From: Brachionus sp. 'Tiscar'
Lineage: Eukaryota; Rotifera; Eurotatoria; Ploima; Brachionidae
DNA length: 64,000 nucleotides
NCBI GenBank assembly: GCA_006352455.1
Contig: VANL01000040.1
Location: 1-64,000 of the forward strand
Reading direction: 5' to 3'
Shown: positions 1-12,129 of the stretch, piece by piece
How positions within the stretch are numbered: the stretch's first letter is position 1
Layout: every line of letters starts with the position of its first letter
Notes under the pieces: model-generated
What the model was told of the DNA's origin: nothing
Seen by the model: the letters and a program-made list of their open reading frames with translations, nothing else
Databases searched by the model: none
Made by a program: the position numbers and the translations under genes

Positions 1-1
1 T

Positions 2-97
2 TATTACCAAGAACAGAATAAGTTGAAAAAAGTCACTGCTGAAAATTCACCTGATGAAGTATTTAAAGATGTTCAGAAAATATTTGATTCAATTTAA
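2..97 (+). CDS. C-terminal exon of a nucleoside monophosphate kinase (adenylate kinase 1 / UMP-CMP kinase type), 5' truncated
   Basis: The first bases are in frame to the TAA at 95-97 and encode 31 residues ending in VFKDVQKIFDSI. The pattern Tyr-Tyr, then a Lys-rich strand with KKV, then Asp-Glu-Val-Phe and a final helix matches the C-terminus of short cytosolic adenylate kinases and UMP-CMP kinases, where the DEVF motif starts the last helix. These enzymes transfer phosphate between ATP and a nucleoside monophosphate. The catalytic P-loop, NMP-binding and lid regions lie outside the window, so AK1 and UMP-CMP kinase cannot be separated. The gene converges with the minus-strand gene at 778-2868. 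Confidence 0.65.
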   Translation, partial: YYQEQNKLKKVTAENSPDEVFKDVQKIFDSI

Positions 98-469
98 TTT
101 ATTGATTTAATTTAGTTTTTATTACAATCTTTATCAATTTAATTTTTTAATATATTAAAATTTTTTATTCGTTGAAATTTATTTAAATTCTTGTTTTTTT
201 TAAATAACTACTTTATGCAGATGATTTGGAATTTTTTTCAAATTGCCAAAGAATTCTTGAAAGTTTGATTATTTTTAACAATTTTTCCTTGAATTATCTA
301 GCTCAAAAAATTTTTTTTTATCAAATTGTTTTTCAAGATTGTACATAAAACATCAAAATAGAAATGGGACCTAAAACCTAAAACATCCTTTACAAATTCT
401 TTTAATAAAATCAATTTTAGATTATTTTTTCCTTGTTTAAATTCATTTTCAGAAACAATTAAAACCCCT

Positions 470-660
470 TTCATTAAAAAATGGGGGACTAGTTTCGACT
501 GGGGATTTTAATAATTACGGCTTAGATGTTCAACTCGATGTAGTCACCTCTGTGTCAGATCGGGGCCTTCGCTCGAAAAGGTACTTAGAAAGGAGATGAA
601 GAGGAGATGAGAAGTTCGGGTAAGAAAGAACATGTTGACCACCCTATTAAATAAGAAATC
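470..660. other. GC-richer patch between convergent genes, possible transposon remnant
   Basis: This stretch stands out from the AT-rich surroundings by its base composition. It opens with an imperfect inverted repeat (TTAAAA-CCCC near 465-475, GGGG-ATTTTAA near 503-513). The reverse strand reads as a protein-like string interrupted by stops. No family was identified. The rest of 98-777 is AT-rich 3' flank of the two convergent genes, and nothing else was seen there. Confidence 0.25.
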
Positions 661-777
661 GACATAAAAGTTTTAAATATGGAATCAATAAATATAAGTT
701 TTCAAATAAAAAATCCATTTACAAATCTACAATTTTATTTTTCCTTTAATAAATTAAAAAAAAAACATTTATTTTAA

Positions 778-2868
778 CTATAAATAGTGTTGGTTATTAA
801 CCAAAAGATTTTTAACAAGCGATTGTTGTTTGGCATTTGTCTGATTTGAATTTTTTATTAAATTTCCATTTGGATTTCTGACAGCACTGTTCTTTTTTAA
901 AATAGACTGAGAATTAGACAAATTCTCATTTGAAGAAACTGAGTTTCGCTTTAAATTCTGCAATTGAATGAACCATTTTTCTTTTTCTGCTTGATACCGC
1001 CTTCTTTCCGATTCAATTTGTATTCTAAGCTCGTTGTTCTCAGACTTGAGTTTTCTCAAAAAATACATCAACTCGTTATTATTTACCAAATCTCGTTCAT
1101 TTACATTACTAGTTTGTGTCGATAAACTATTTGTTGTTTTTTTGCACGATTGAATCTGTTTTAGCAATTTCTCTGAATTGGCCTCTGACTCGCTAAGTTT
1201 CGATTTGAGAGATTTCAACTCAATGTCCAAATTTTTCTTGTAATTCATTTTCAGATCATTGTAAATTTTTTGTAAATTATTTAATTTATTTTGCATTTGA
1301 AGTCTTTCATTTTCTTCAAATAAACTCAATTGTTGACTAAAATGAGCTTTTAACTCATTTAATTTGTGTTCATAAGCAAGTTTTTCGTTTTCGGACTGTT
1401 CTCTGGACGCCTTACGCTGATTGTACTTGTTTTTCTCAACTTCTATAGCCAATTTTTTCTTCAATTCAATTATTAAGTCATCTTTATTTCTTAATTCGGA
1501 CTCAAGAGTGCGAATTTTGCGATCTTTTTCACTAAAATCATCAACATACAAATCACCGTCAGCATTATTCGACTCATAGTCACACTCAACATCATCAATA
1601 TTTATTGAATTATCACTTGAATCCAAATCATTTTTTGAATTTAGAGTCGTTACTGATTTGGATGAATTGGTATTTTCTATTCTATTCTCTGTTAAATAGC
1701 ACCGTCTGGTCGATTCAATCAACAAATTATTGGTAGATACACATTTTTTTTTCAATAAACTCTTATTAGGTGTATGCTTGGCCTCTAATTTGATCGGGTT
1801 ATCACGAATAGGCTTTACGGCTTGAGGCTTGAGAACCAGTGAGAACAAGCTTTTGCTAAGAACTCCGCTATATGGCTGAATTTTAGGAGGTACCGGACTT
1901 ACTGAGTGAATATTGGATATTTCTTTGTCCAAATTATTGAAAATAGTCTCAAAATCTGCCTTGACATGATTGTAATTGTTAAGCGAGTCTTCGTCAATGT
2001 CATTAGATGTCTTTTCACTAGAGTTTAGAACTTCTGTACTGGCACTTTTATGTCTCTTCAAAGGGTTAATTTGTATTGATATCTTTTTAAATTTGGATGA
2101 ATCGACATCATTTTCTATATTGTCATAGTCACTGGTGTCCATTTTATGATTTGACAATGAACTTGAAGATAAAGCACTTGATGTTGAATTGGATTGAATG
2201 GTGTTTGTATTGACACTAGAAACATATGAATTATTCGCAGTCTCATTCTGTGCCGTATCAATAACCAGTGTATTTCTGTATAGCTTAGATTTAGGAATTA
2301 AATAAGATGGATTTTGTTTTTTTTTCTCTTTTAACTTGTGATAGGGCTGAAATACAGATTGATTAGACGTAATTAGAGCTGAATTGGCTGAACCGGAAAG
2401 AGCTTGATTGGATGAGCTAGTCGAATCGCTAGGTGATTTGGAAGACTTGGTTTTATTTACATCCTGAATTAGTTCTTTTTTTGAAGAATTTTCCAATGGT
2501 ATATAATTGGAAGAGGCGGTTATTTTAGATTTTTGTAAGGCAGCCGTGGCGGCTTTTAGTGCCAATTGTAAATTATTATAGTGGTCTAAAGAATAGTCTT
2601 GCTTTGGCTGAATTTCGCTGATATTTTTCATTGAAAGCGAATTTTGATAATTAGTTGGCTTAGATGATTGAGTTTGCTTGAAACTAGGCTTTACCGGTTT
2701 CGTGCGATTGGCGTTTTTCGGATTGATTTGCTTGGGATAGCCGCATGAATTAAGAATGCGTATAGAACCACCGATTAGTGAATCTAGGTTTGCATTCGAC
2801 GGATTCGAACTTGACGTATCATTTGACCGGCCTGACATGGAAGAATACTGATTTTGGTCTAATATCAT
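778..2868 (-). CDS. hypothetical Ser/Asn-rich coiled-coil protein, 696 aa
   Basis: A single uninterrupted exon of 696 codons. The N-terminal two thirds is low-complexity (Ser, Asn, Lys, Thr) and probably disordered, with an acidic patch near residues 410-445. Residues about 447-577 and 595-643 are strongly heptad-like coiled coils rich in Glu, Lys and Leu, with a short Ser/Thr/Asn linker between them. The tail is basic and Asn-rich. There is no signal peptide or membrane segment, so a cytoplasmic or cytoskeletal scaffold role is likely, but no family was recognised. Upstream of the ATG, on the minus strand, a pyrimidine tract ending in CAG (about 2889-2905) looks like a 3' splice site, so a 5'UTR intron or further exons may exist. 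Length, sustained frame and even composition support a real gene. Confidence 0.75.
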   Translation of the reverse strand: MILDQNQYSSMSGRSNDTSSSNPSNANLDSLIGGSIRILNSCGYPKQINPKNANRTKPVKPSFKQTQSSKPTNYQNSLSMKNISEIQPKQDYSLDHYNNLQLALKAATAALQKSKITASSNYIPLENSSKKELIQDVNKTKSSKSPSDSTSSSNQALSGSANSALITSNQSVFQPYHKLKEKKKQNPSYLIPKSKLYRNTLVIDTAQNETANNSYVSSVNTNTIQSNSTSSALSSSSLSNHKMDTSDYDNIENDVDSSKFKKISIQINPLKRHKSASTEVLNSSEKTSNDIDEDSLNNYNHVKADFETIFNNLDKEISNIHSVSPVPPKIQPYSGVLSKSLFSLVLKPQAVKPIRDNPIKLEAKHTPNKSLLKKKCVSTNNLLIESTRRCYLTENRIENTNSSKSVTTLNSKNDLDSSDNSINIDDVECDYESNNADGDLYVDDFSEKDRKIRTLESELRNKDDLIIELKKKLAIEVEKNKYNQRKASREQSENEKLAYEHKLNELKAHFSQQLSLFEENERLQMQNKLNNLQKIYNDLKMNYKKNLDIELKSLKSKLSESEANSEKLLKQIQSCKKTTNSLSTQTSNVNERDLVNNNELMYFLRKLKSENNELRIQIESERRRYQAEKEKWFIQLQNLKRNSVSSNENLSNSQSILKKNSAVRNPNGNLIKNSNQTNAKQQSLVKNLLVNNQHYL

Positions 2869-5800
2869 TTTAAAAAAAATAGATATCTGAAAAAGAAAAT
2901 ATTTGTGTTTTTTTAAATTTTCAAAAATAAACTAAATTAAGAAGAAAACTAAATTATTTTATTTTTGCATTAAAAAAATTTTGATAAGTGGATAAGGTGT
3001 AAATAATTAAAACTTGCTTTTTATATGAAATTATGGACATTGTCTAAAGATGTTTTTTGACACCTTATCTATAAAAAGATAACATTTACTAAAATAGGAA
3101 CAATCAATCATTTTATGATCGATTTTCCTCAATAAACACTAGCTTATCGATATTCGATTCTTGTAAGAGATCCGGTCTAGTTGATATGGGTATATTTAAT
3201 TACAAAATTAAGATATATTAGAATTATTAATCTTTTATTCCAAGATTAGAGACTCGACATCTATTTTATCGATCGATCGATCGCTATGAAATGCCTCTTG
3301 TAATTCTATATCATAAAATTGTTATTCTAGCATGAAAAAATATTCTATTCTCTCGTTATCAGACCAAATAATCTAAAATCCACTTAAGAGCATTTTAGTT
3401 ATTTGAAAAAAATATGAGCCGCCGGCACCTGTTATTTTAATTATGCTCAATTGATGCTTTTAAAATTAATCAAAAGTTTAACTTATGTCTGATTAATTTT
3501 TTGTCCAACAATTTAAAAGATGTCTAAAAAAGATAAAAAGTTCATCAAGTTTTAAATAAAAAATAAAAATAGCTACACTTTAGCTACATGGTTTGATACA
3601 TAAATTTAAATTTTTTTTACACTTAAGTCAAAAATGCTTACAGATAGCTTACAAGCAATTAGTCTGAAAAATTTATTTTTTCATTTTGCGATGGGTTTAT
3701 GGTTTATGATGACTTAAATACAGAAGAAAAAATAAATATTTTAAAAAAATGAATAGGGCCATTTTAGTTTATTTCTTAAACAATTCTGGGGCACTATTGA
3801 ATCTAAAAATAATAAATATAACCTTAATAAAATTGTAAATTTTTGTTGAACTTTACACATTTACTATAGGGAAAAACAAATTCGATTTTTTCTTTTTTTC
3901 AATCGTAGTAATTTTGTTTTATTTAATTAATATCTAAAAAAATCGTTTATTAGAAGAAAAAAAATTAAAATAAATAAATAAAACTAAAATATTTACATTA
4001 CTGGCTCTCTAATCGATACTTTAATGTATCGTATGTCGACTCTCTACGAAATAGACTTTATTCATTCCTAATTGTTAATTCAATTGTAAACAATTAAGTT
4101 TGAATATAAAAAAAAGAGCTTTTTGCTTGAAACCGATTTCGGTTCATAAATCGAACCAATGGTCATTTGTCAAATTTGTTTTGTTTTTAGTTAATACGAA
4201 TTTATCATGCACATATAATTATCTATCTTGAAATGTTGAATTTTATTTCCTTTTAGCCCTTGTAAAAATCAATACTAGATTAAAGTGCCTCCAAAAACAA
4301 AATTAATTTTTTATTTTATTTTGATTTATTTTTATTCAAATAAACTATTCTATTTCAAGTGCACCATTTTTTCCAATGACGAAGCATTTATCTTTATTAT
4401 CAATCTAAATGAGTAAAAAAAAAATTACCTAAAACAATAAAATTTATTCACAATTTGAATTAGACAATAAAGTTAGACTTGAAACAAGTTAAAATCGGCA
4501 TCAAAATAAAGAGACTTTCATGAATAATAGAAAAATTTTGACTTTAAATCTCAAAAATATAACCATAGATTTTTATATATAATATGTTGACTACCTATCG
4601 TAGATTTTTTTAGCATTGATTATAAGTTTTGTTTAAATGTAAATTACTTTATTCCTTAACCAACACTAATGCTTTTGATAAAGCTGTCAATCAATTGGGG
4701 TTATAATTTAGAATTTATTAGCGCCTCTCTATTTGGTATTATCTTTTTCATTTTATTAAGCATAAGTATCCAAATAATTGAAAATTTTGATAAAAATTTT
4801 AGTTTTTAAAGATAAATTCACATTCTTATCATAATGCGCGAAAAAATTCGACCAGGTCTTATTTGTTCAGCTTTCAAACAAAACCTATCTCAAAAGCTGG
4901 GATTTTTATGACAAATATTTTATAAAAAAAAAAAAGAATTTTAGATAAGCGATTCATGAGTGTACATAGGCGCTAATGAGAAGCCATTTCATACCATAAT
5001 ATAAAATGCAAATTTTGAACAAGTAATTGAGAAAAAAATATTAAAACCCTTTTCTAAGAGTTTTATTCTATTGTTCCATTGTTTTTTAAATAAAAACTGG
5101 GACGAAACGCCTAAAAAAAATTTTTTTAATTAGAATTTTATTAAAACTTAAAATTAATCAAGTGCCTGTCGAATATATTTTTGATACAACTTCATTTTAA
5201 TCAATCTGATATCCTTGATTTGGAACAATCTTTCAAAAAATAAAACTAATGCCGTGCAATTTGTATTTATTTTACACTTATTTTAATTCACTAAATTAAG
5301 CTTGATTTTAGACTGAAATGCCATTTATTGAGATTTAGCTCATAAGCAGTGATAAAATTTTATTGGATTCTTCAAGATCAATAAAAAGCGTGATGGCTTT
5401 TTTAATACTCTTGACATTGCTAAAAGCTTTTCAAAATTTATTTCATTTAAGGAAATGATAAGCGACTTAAAACGTTTATTCTCTTAATTATTTCATTTTC
5501 TCACAGTATATACTTAACTCGTTAAATGAAGTGTGTCAAATCAAGCAAAAAAAGCAAATTTGATTTTAAACTTAAAATAATTAATGATAAAAATAATTTT
5601 ATTCTTATAAACATTTGTGTAGTTGATAACAATTGATGGTACATTTTTTATAGACTATTGTTTTATTATTTCCTTCGAGAGGTTAAGTATCTCTTACTTA
5701 AAGCTCTCAGTTTGACTAATCCTAAAGTGAAGTTAAACACGCTTTGAAATTATTAAAAATTTTAAAAAAATATAATTTTTATATCAACCTTGAATATAAA

Positions 5801-8800
5801 AAAGTCTATAGGGTATTTGATGTGCTTAATTAAGTAGACAACTAAAAAACTCAATTCATGAACTAAATCCAACTATTTCCTGAGCTAAAGGTTTAGTAAA
5901 TAAAAAATACTTTTCTGCATTTTTAAAGGTGAATGAGTTGCAGCTTTAAAATTGACTGTAAAAAATTGAATTTGATAGTCGAAAAAAAGCTGACTTGCAA
6001 ATATCAAATAACAAAAAGTAATTTTAGTCCTATTGTCAAATTTTAATCACTAAATTTATTCTCTCTTAAAAATATATGCGCTCGAGCCGAGTATCGACCG
6101 ATGATATCTTGTTTTGCTAGTTTTACAAAATTAAAGTCTAGTTTTTATTATAGTAAAAGGTAAAAAATTTGAAAGCAAAAAACAAGCTTTGTTTAATTAT
6201 TTTCACAAAAATCGGATTTAAAAATTTTAAACTTTTAATTAAAAAAATTGCAAATTAGAAAAAAAGAGATAACCCAAATATAAAACATATTCCCAACTAA
6301 AACAAAAATTAATTTACTATTTAATTGGGAAGAAATAGAAGAGAGTCCATGGATTATGAATGTAAAACAAAATTTTAACAAGCCAGCTACAATATCTTTT
6401 ACCATTTGACTAAATATACAAGGTCTTAGGCTTAACTAAAAACCAAGTCCATTTTTTTAAACAAAATTACATAAAGTTTTATTTAAATTTCTCTTTTGTC
6501 AACAAGCATACAAACAAACTTTAGATTTTAGCCATATTTTTTTGTCTAGAATATTTGGGTATTAAAAAATACAAAATATTTTTTTAATGAGTAAAGAACT
6601 AATCGGTTTATAGAATAATTAAAATAAAACAAGCATATGGACCTTTAATAAAAAAAGCGCCATTATTCGTATCAAATAAAGTCTTAGATATTCAATTTTA
6701 GATTATAATTATATAATATACTAACAAAAAAAAAAGATTTTTGTTTCTCTTGTTTTTTTTTTCTAAATCTAATTCAATTTATCATGACAAGCTAAGTGTG
6801 AGAGTTGTTCTATTGTTAAATTTTGTCAAATAAAATTTCTTTTAGAACATACTAATTTTCGGGATTCCAAATATTGTACCTAAAGCACATATTAATCACA
6901 AAAACGAGCTTAAATTTTATTAATTTAGGGGTTTAGTTCAAAATTTTAAATTTAATGTGCTTCACGTAAATCTTTAATTATATTTACTTATTTGACTCGC
7001 CCAGGAATTTCTATTTAAACGCTGACTAAAATAAAGAACTGTTAACAAATTTTTATCACTACCTTAGGCTGAATTTAAATTATACTTTTAAGAAAAATAA
7101 ATAATTATAAAACATCTTAAATATTTTTTTCCCTTCAAATTCAAATTCTTTTACAAAGTTTATAGATATATTAGGCTACGAAAATCAAAGTATTACCTAA
7201 CAATCACATACTCATAAGATATACTATATCTTAAAATTTTTTGTGCCTTGATTAGAAATTTTTCGACCAAGGCAGTTAAAGACCAATAACAATACAATAC
7301 AATGAGAAAATATTATTGTTATTACAAATATTTAGTGATTTTTTTAAATATACGCTTGACTTGTATGAGTTTTTTAATAGAGAATCAGATTTAAATCTAA
7401 AAAAAAATTTATTATGTGACTTTTTCAGATTTTTTAATACTTAAATTATTTTTCTTTTTTTCTTCAAATTACAAAGTATCAGAGAAAGCCTATTACTTAA
7501 AAAATCAGTCTCTTATCTCTGATTAATCTAAAATAAATACATATTTATAATCAAAATATTCAAAATAATTCCTAAAGATGTTTATTTATATAGGTATTTG
7601 AATATCTTCTTTTCAAATTAAAAAAAAATACCTGAATTTAACAATTGTTTAAAGTGATCAAATAGTGTTTAATAAAATCAAATTAAAATACATTTAAATT
7701 AAAGCTAATTAAGTTAAAAAAAACTCCCAATCATTTAAAGAAAAAAGAAAAAAAAAGATATATCACTGAAGAAAACTCAAAAATAATGATCCAAAATAAA
7801 TGGTTACTAAATTTATCAATTTTATTTGCTTAAGACGCATGGTATTGATCATTAATTAAACTGGGAGTTAATAAACAAAAAAATGCCATGAATAATAAAT
7901 TGATTACATGCTGCTTTAGAATAGTATTACAACCAAATATTGTGAAAGTTTTAAATTACGGCTTAATTTTGTTTTAATTAAATCCTTGATAATACTACTA
8001 GGGAATAAAGTAAATAACTTATTTATTTGATTATCGATCGGAAACATTCAATATCTAGAAAAAAAAAACATAAACTAAAAAATTGTTCAATATACAGAAA
8101 TATATTTTTTTTTATGATTATCACGAAATCTCTGACACTTTAAGAAAATTATATCAGATTTGTATATATCAAATTAGTTTTACATTTCAGCTTATTAATT
8201 AAGAAAGTAGGCTTATTGGAATATTTCTTACAATGCTAAAAAAATGATTTTTAAAATCAAATTTAAACAAAACCTATATATAAACTAAACAATGTTTGTT
8301 GTAATGTAATTTTTTTATGCGTTCCAATTAACAAAAATAAATGTTTACGAGTAAACTTGCTCCGATTGTTTTAAAGCATATACAATGCCTGGTTAAAAAT
8401 AGAGCATGACTTGGTTAGTCAGCAGATAGATATCAAGCTGTGTAAAATTGAAATTTATTTTTAAAATAATTATTTAAATCGGAAAAATTTGTTTTATAAA
8501 TGATAAAGTTTACTTAGATAATTGATAAAAAGCTTGCATGATCTGCTCTCATTAATCGACTATTTAAAAAATTAAAAAACAGAATTATTTGCAATCAAGC
8601 TTAATCAAATGAGCGTGAAGTTGAGTTAAGTTAAGAAATTGTCTTTGACATCTATTTATTTTGCTTATGTAAGTTTTAAATTTAATTAATATTTTTTGTC
8701 TATATATATGGAAAATTTCAAAGCACTTAATCTAACAATAGCCAAGATTTAATTAAACGTGAATTTTTAAAAAAAAAATTCAAGTATTTGATTAAAGTTG

Positions 8801-10400
8801 GCAAATGTGTACCTACTGAAATTACTAAATAAATAAAATCTTATCCTCGTTTTTATACTTTGAATAAACATTTTAAAGATATAATCTTTCTATTGAAAAT
8901 ATTTTCACCTTTAATGACAGGTTGAATATTATTTTATCGATTAATAAAGTCAGATACTGACTCTTTGATATAAATCCATTTTAAATGATCAATTTAAATA
9001 GCTAAATTAAGTTTTGAATGATTTATTTCTTAAAATATAAAAGCCGATCTATCATTTTTCCATAACATCCTCTTTTATTTATCTTGGCAGATCATGGGCA
9101 AAAATAATATTAACAATAAACATTATACTTAATTATATTCGCGATAAATTTGTATGTTAAAGTTTATTGCCGAGATATTGGAAAATGAAACCATTTCTAG
9201 GAGTCAAACTCTAAAAAAATAATTATTTTTTAGAGATTAGGTCTAGATTAGAATTTTATTACATTAGAGTAAATCGAGTCAATTAGGTCAGATGCTGTTA
9301 TAAATAAGCAAACTTGATCATGAATTATTTATTTTTGGTCTATTTGTATCTGACCAAATCATTAAATTGTACTAATACTTCTTTTCTATACAAACAATTT
9401 AAAATTATTCTCAACAAACGTTTAAATATGCTATGATATTTGAAATAATTTTGTTTACTTCCTGACAAAAAATCTGCAATTTTAATTCTAATCTCATGAG
9501 CACTAATTAGTTTTCACATATGATATTACGAATGAATTAAGAGAATTTTGAGAGAATTAATTTGTGTTCACAAAAAGTAATAGATAAGAACTGCCAATCG
9601 ACCCTTACTTGAATATTTTTTTTATTTTTAAATAAAATAAATAAAAGTTAAAAGATAAAAAATTAATTTTAAAATAAGTTAATTAAATGAGATTTTCGGC
9701 TTAAACTCTTACGCAATTAAATATGCATTACGTAAGAATTTTTTCTTTTTACATAAATGTTTATACAGATTGCTTTTCCTGTTCTTTTGTTGAATTTTCT
9801 CTCGAAAATCTCCTACAGCGCTCTTATTAAAAAGGTCTCAAGTTAAGTATCTATTTCCTTTAATTATATAACGTTAAATTTAATTATATATTTTAAAAAT
9901 AAGAAATTTTTATTTAAGCTTTATTTTTTTTAAATAAATGAAAATTATGCTTCAATTTTTAATAGTCTTTTTTCATTGCACTTGAACAAAATCCGAATCC
10001 GTAAATTAACCTTTCTGAAATCGATTATTTAATTGCTCTTACTTATGGTTTCTGTTCTAATTTAATAAGTCGTTGGACAGAGTCTTAACTTTAAAATTCC
10101 AAAAATATTTTTGATGCTATTTGCTCAAACCAAATGTGATATAACCAAGCCGAAAAAGAAGCCTTTTTGGATTAAAATATTTGAGTTTTAAATTCCATTT
10201 GATATTTAATCCGATAAAACTAAAAATAGAAAAAAGTGACAAGATTTTATTACTTGACATAACAAAAGAATTCTAAATTAAAACTTTGAAGATTAACACG
10301 CTTGACAAACTGCTAATAATTTATTTTGAGGCTAATGCCAACTGAGAAACAGATCAATTAGTATAAGACCTTGGAAATTACATTTATTACTTTTATTAAT
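2869..10400. other. gene-poor AT-rich region
   Basis: About 7.5 kb without a convincing coding exon on either strand. It holds poly-A/T runs, a short GATC tandem (about 3270-3285) and a small palindrome CGATAC..GTATCG near 4013-4030. No tRNA, rRNA or gene-like reading frame was recognised. Confidence 0.5.
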
Positions 10401-10402
10401 GC

Positions 10403-10500
10403 GGATATTTTAAAAGAATAAAGTTAATTAAGCTATAAGTTCTTGTTATAATGTTCCTAATTAAGTCTTGTAGTTTTTATTTTTAATTTTTATTCATATA
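10403..10500. repeat. left part of a duplicated segment, split from its right part by a LINE
   Basis: This sequence matches 11974-12066 closely, sharing for instance AATAAAGTTAATTA followed by the TTCTTGT and ATGTTCCTAATT blocks. The continuation of the other copy (from 12064) is found here only after the LINE fragment, at about 11031-11083 (ATGAAAAGTTTATGGATCAT). The 10403-11083 copy is therefore interrupted and the 11974-12129 copy is not. Confidence 0.7.
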
Positions 10501-11030
10501 AAAAAACTACAAGCAATTCAAAATACAGCAGTCAGATCTATCCTTAAGTTAAAATTTGATACTCCCTCAAACATGTTGCATCATGAGGCTTTTAATAAAC
10601 TTAAATTACTAACAGTCTCGAATCGGCTTTTTGAGTTGAGTGAGAGATATGTTGGGACAGGACTGAGTCATTCTATTCCATTGGTTGTCAGACTAGTGGA
10701 TGAATATAAACAAGGTTTCGAATCAAGATATATTGAATACCCTACTCCATTGTGTAATTGCTACCTTATTATTTCCTCTTTTTTTCATGAAGCTTCAACT
10801 ATATAAACTTCTGTCACATGTAAAAACCTATTTCAATAAATGTTTTTTTAATCTTTCTTTAAATTTTTTTTTATTCTAGCTGATTTACTTATTTTTTTAT
10901 TCTAGATATTTTTATTTCATCTATTTTATTAACTCTATTTTTACTTTTATTTATTATTTTTCTTTTTTTTTTTTGCTTAATTCTGAAGGAGCTCTTGCTC
11001 GGTACAGAAAACAAATAAATAAATAATAAT
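10501..11030 (+). mobile_element. 5'-truncated LINE (non-LTR retrotransposon) fragment, reverse transcriptase C-terminus plus 3' tail
   Basis: From 10501 the frame reads through a motif typical of the end of non-LTR reverse transcriptase ORFs (LQAIQNTAVRSIL, then an Arg-Leu-Phe-Glu-Leu helix) and stops at 10806. A pyrimidine-rich 3' region follows. It ends in a small hairpin (TTCTG at 10981, CAGAA at 11005, inner GAGC/GCTC) and an AAATAAATAAATAATAAT tail. The lack of everything upstream is the usual 5' truncation of LINE insertions. The flanking duplicated segment marks the insertion boundaries. Confidence 0.7.
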
Positions 11031-11099
11031 ATGAAAAGTTTATGGATCATAAATTAAATGAACATATTCATTTTAAATATATTTTCACCTACTAGAATA

Positions 11100-11245
11100 A
11101 AAAATCATGCTATCTTACAATTTCTGCCTTTTTTCCTGAACTCCTAAATTTTTAACCATGTATTACCTGTCAATATCTTATTTTTAATTTTTTTTTAATC
11201 TGAAGGAACTTTATCTCGAAACAGAAAAACAATCAAATAAAAAAA
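11100..11245 (+). mobile_element. second LINE 3' tail fragment
   Basis: A pyrimidine-rich tract ends in TCTG (11199) ... CAGA (11222), an arrangement like the tail at 10981-11009, with the same GAAGGA core, followed by an A-rich tail. Only the 3' untranslated end is present; no coding part was recognised. Confidence 0.5.
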
Positions 11246-11249
11246 AAAT

Positions 11250-11960
11250 CATGCAAGTGTCTGTACTTAACGAACCTTCCTCTAAATAACCATAAAATAG
11301 CTCTTGATTCACTTCCTAAACTCTTTAGTATAATATTCGATCCAAAATTAAGCTTCATGAAACCCATTGAATACATTAGAGGCCAAATCACTCACCAACC
11401 AAACGAAATAAAACCATTGAAAGAACATCTCTGGTCATTAAACACAAAATTATTACTAAACTATTATAAAACATGCATACTATCCATTTTCGAATACAGT
11501 CATATTGCAATGATTACATCCAAGAATGCACTTAACAGTCTACAGATTCTCCAAAACAAAACAATTCGCCTTAGTCTTAGCTCTGACTACATAGACATTA
11601 TTGAACTCAGTCACTTACAAGCAAAAATCGAAATGATCAAGCCACGTCTATAAAATTTCACTCACAGATAATACGAAAAATCATTCTAAATGGAGAAAAT
11701 CATCAAGCAATAAACGAAATAATTGACCAAAATTATATAAACAGAAATTATTAATCAAAACAACACAAAAAAAATTGAAAAAACTTGCTTCAATGAATAT
11801 CCTCATACATTCATCTGAACATTAATAAAAAAAATCTTAGAATAATTACAACCAAAAACGTTCATTTTACTCAAAACACTAAAATTTTTTGTCTCTTTTA
11901 ATTTTGGAATGTAAGAAAGCTTTGGCTTTCGTACCTTTCCGTAACTTTTTTGAAATAAAT
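11250..11960 (+). mobile_element. decayed LINE reverse transcriptase C-terminal fragment
   Basis: An open stretch from about 11297 to 11653 reads in one frame. It includes IFDPKLSF (the conserved Asp-x-Lys-Leu region after the RT palm), a helix with YYKTCILSIFEYS and then LQILQNKTIRL, all standard landmarks in the C-terminal part of Jockey/CR1-like ORF2 proteins. The frame is broken at 11653 and continues in fragments to about 11740. A hairpin GAAAGC-TTTG-GCTTTC lies near 11916-11931, at the probable 3' end. This copy is inactive. Confidence 0.65.
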
Positions 11961-11973
11961 TTTGTTTAAGAAG

Positions 11974-12129
11974 ACATTTTAAAATAATAAAGTTAATTAG
12001 GCAATAAGTTCTTGTACTAATGTTCCTAATTTAGTCTTTTAGTTTTTATTTTAAATTTTTACTTATGAAAAGTTTATGGATCATAAATTCAATGACCATT
12101 GACATTAGAAATTCATTTTGAATATATTG
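11974..12129. repeat. uninterrupted copy of the duplicated segment
   Basis: Matches 10403-10500 joined to 11031-11083, without the LINE insert. From 12130 to 15114 the DNA is again AT-rich with no supportable gene. Confidence 0.65.

Noticed and set aside
3260..3290. GATC tandem as a regulatory cluster
   Set aside because: Four units only, a simple-sequence tract without context.
5680..5760. Segment containing GAAGTTAAACACGCTTTG, reminiscent of the internal region of 5S rRNA
   Set aside because: Only about 15 bases resemble 5S rRNA; the flanking helices and 3' half are missing, so chance similarity is more likely.
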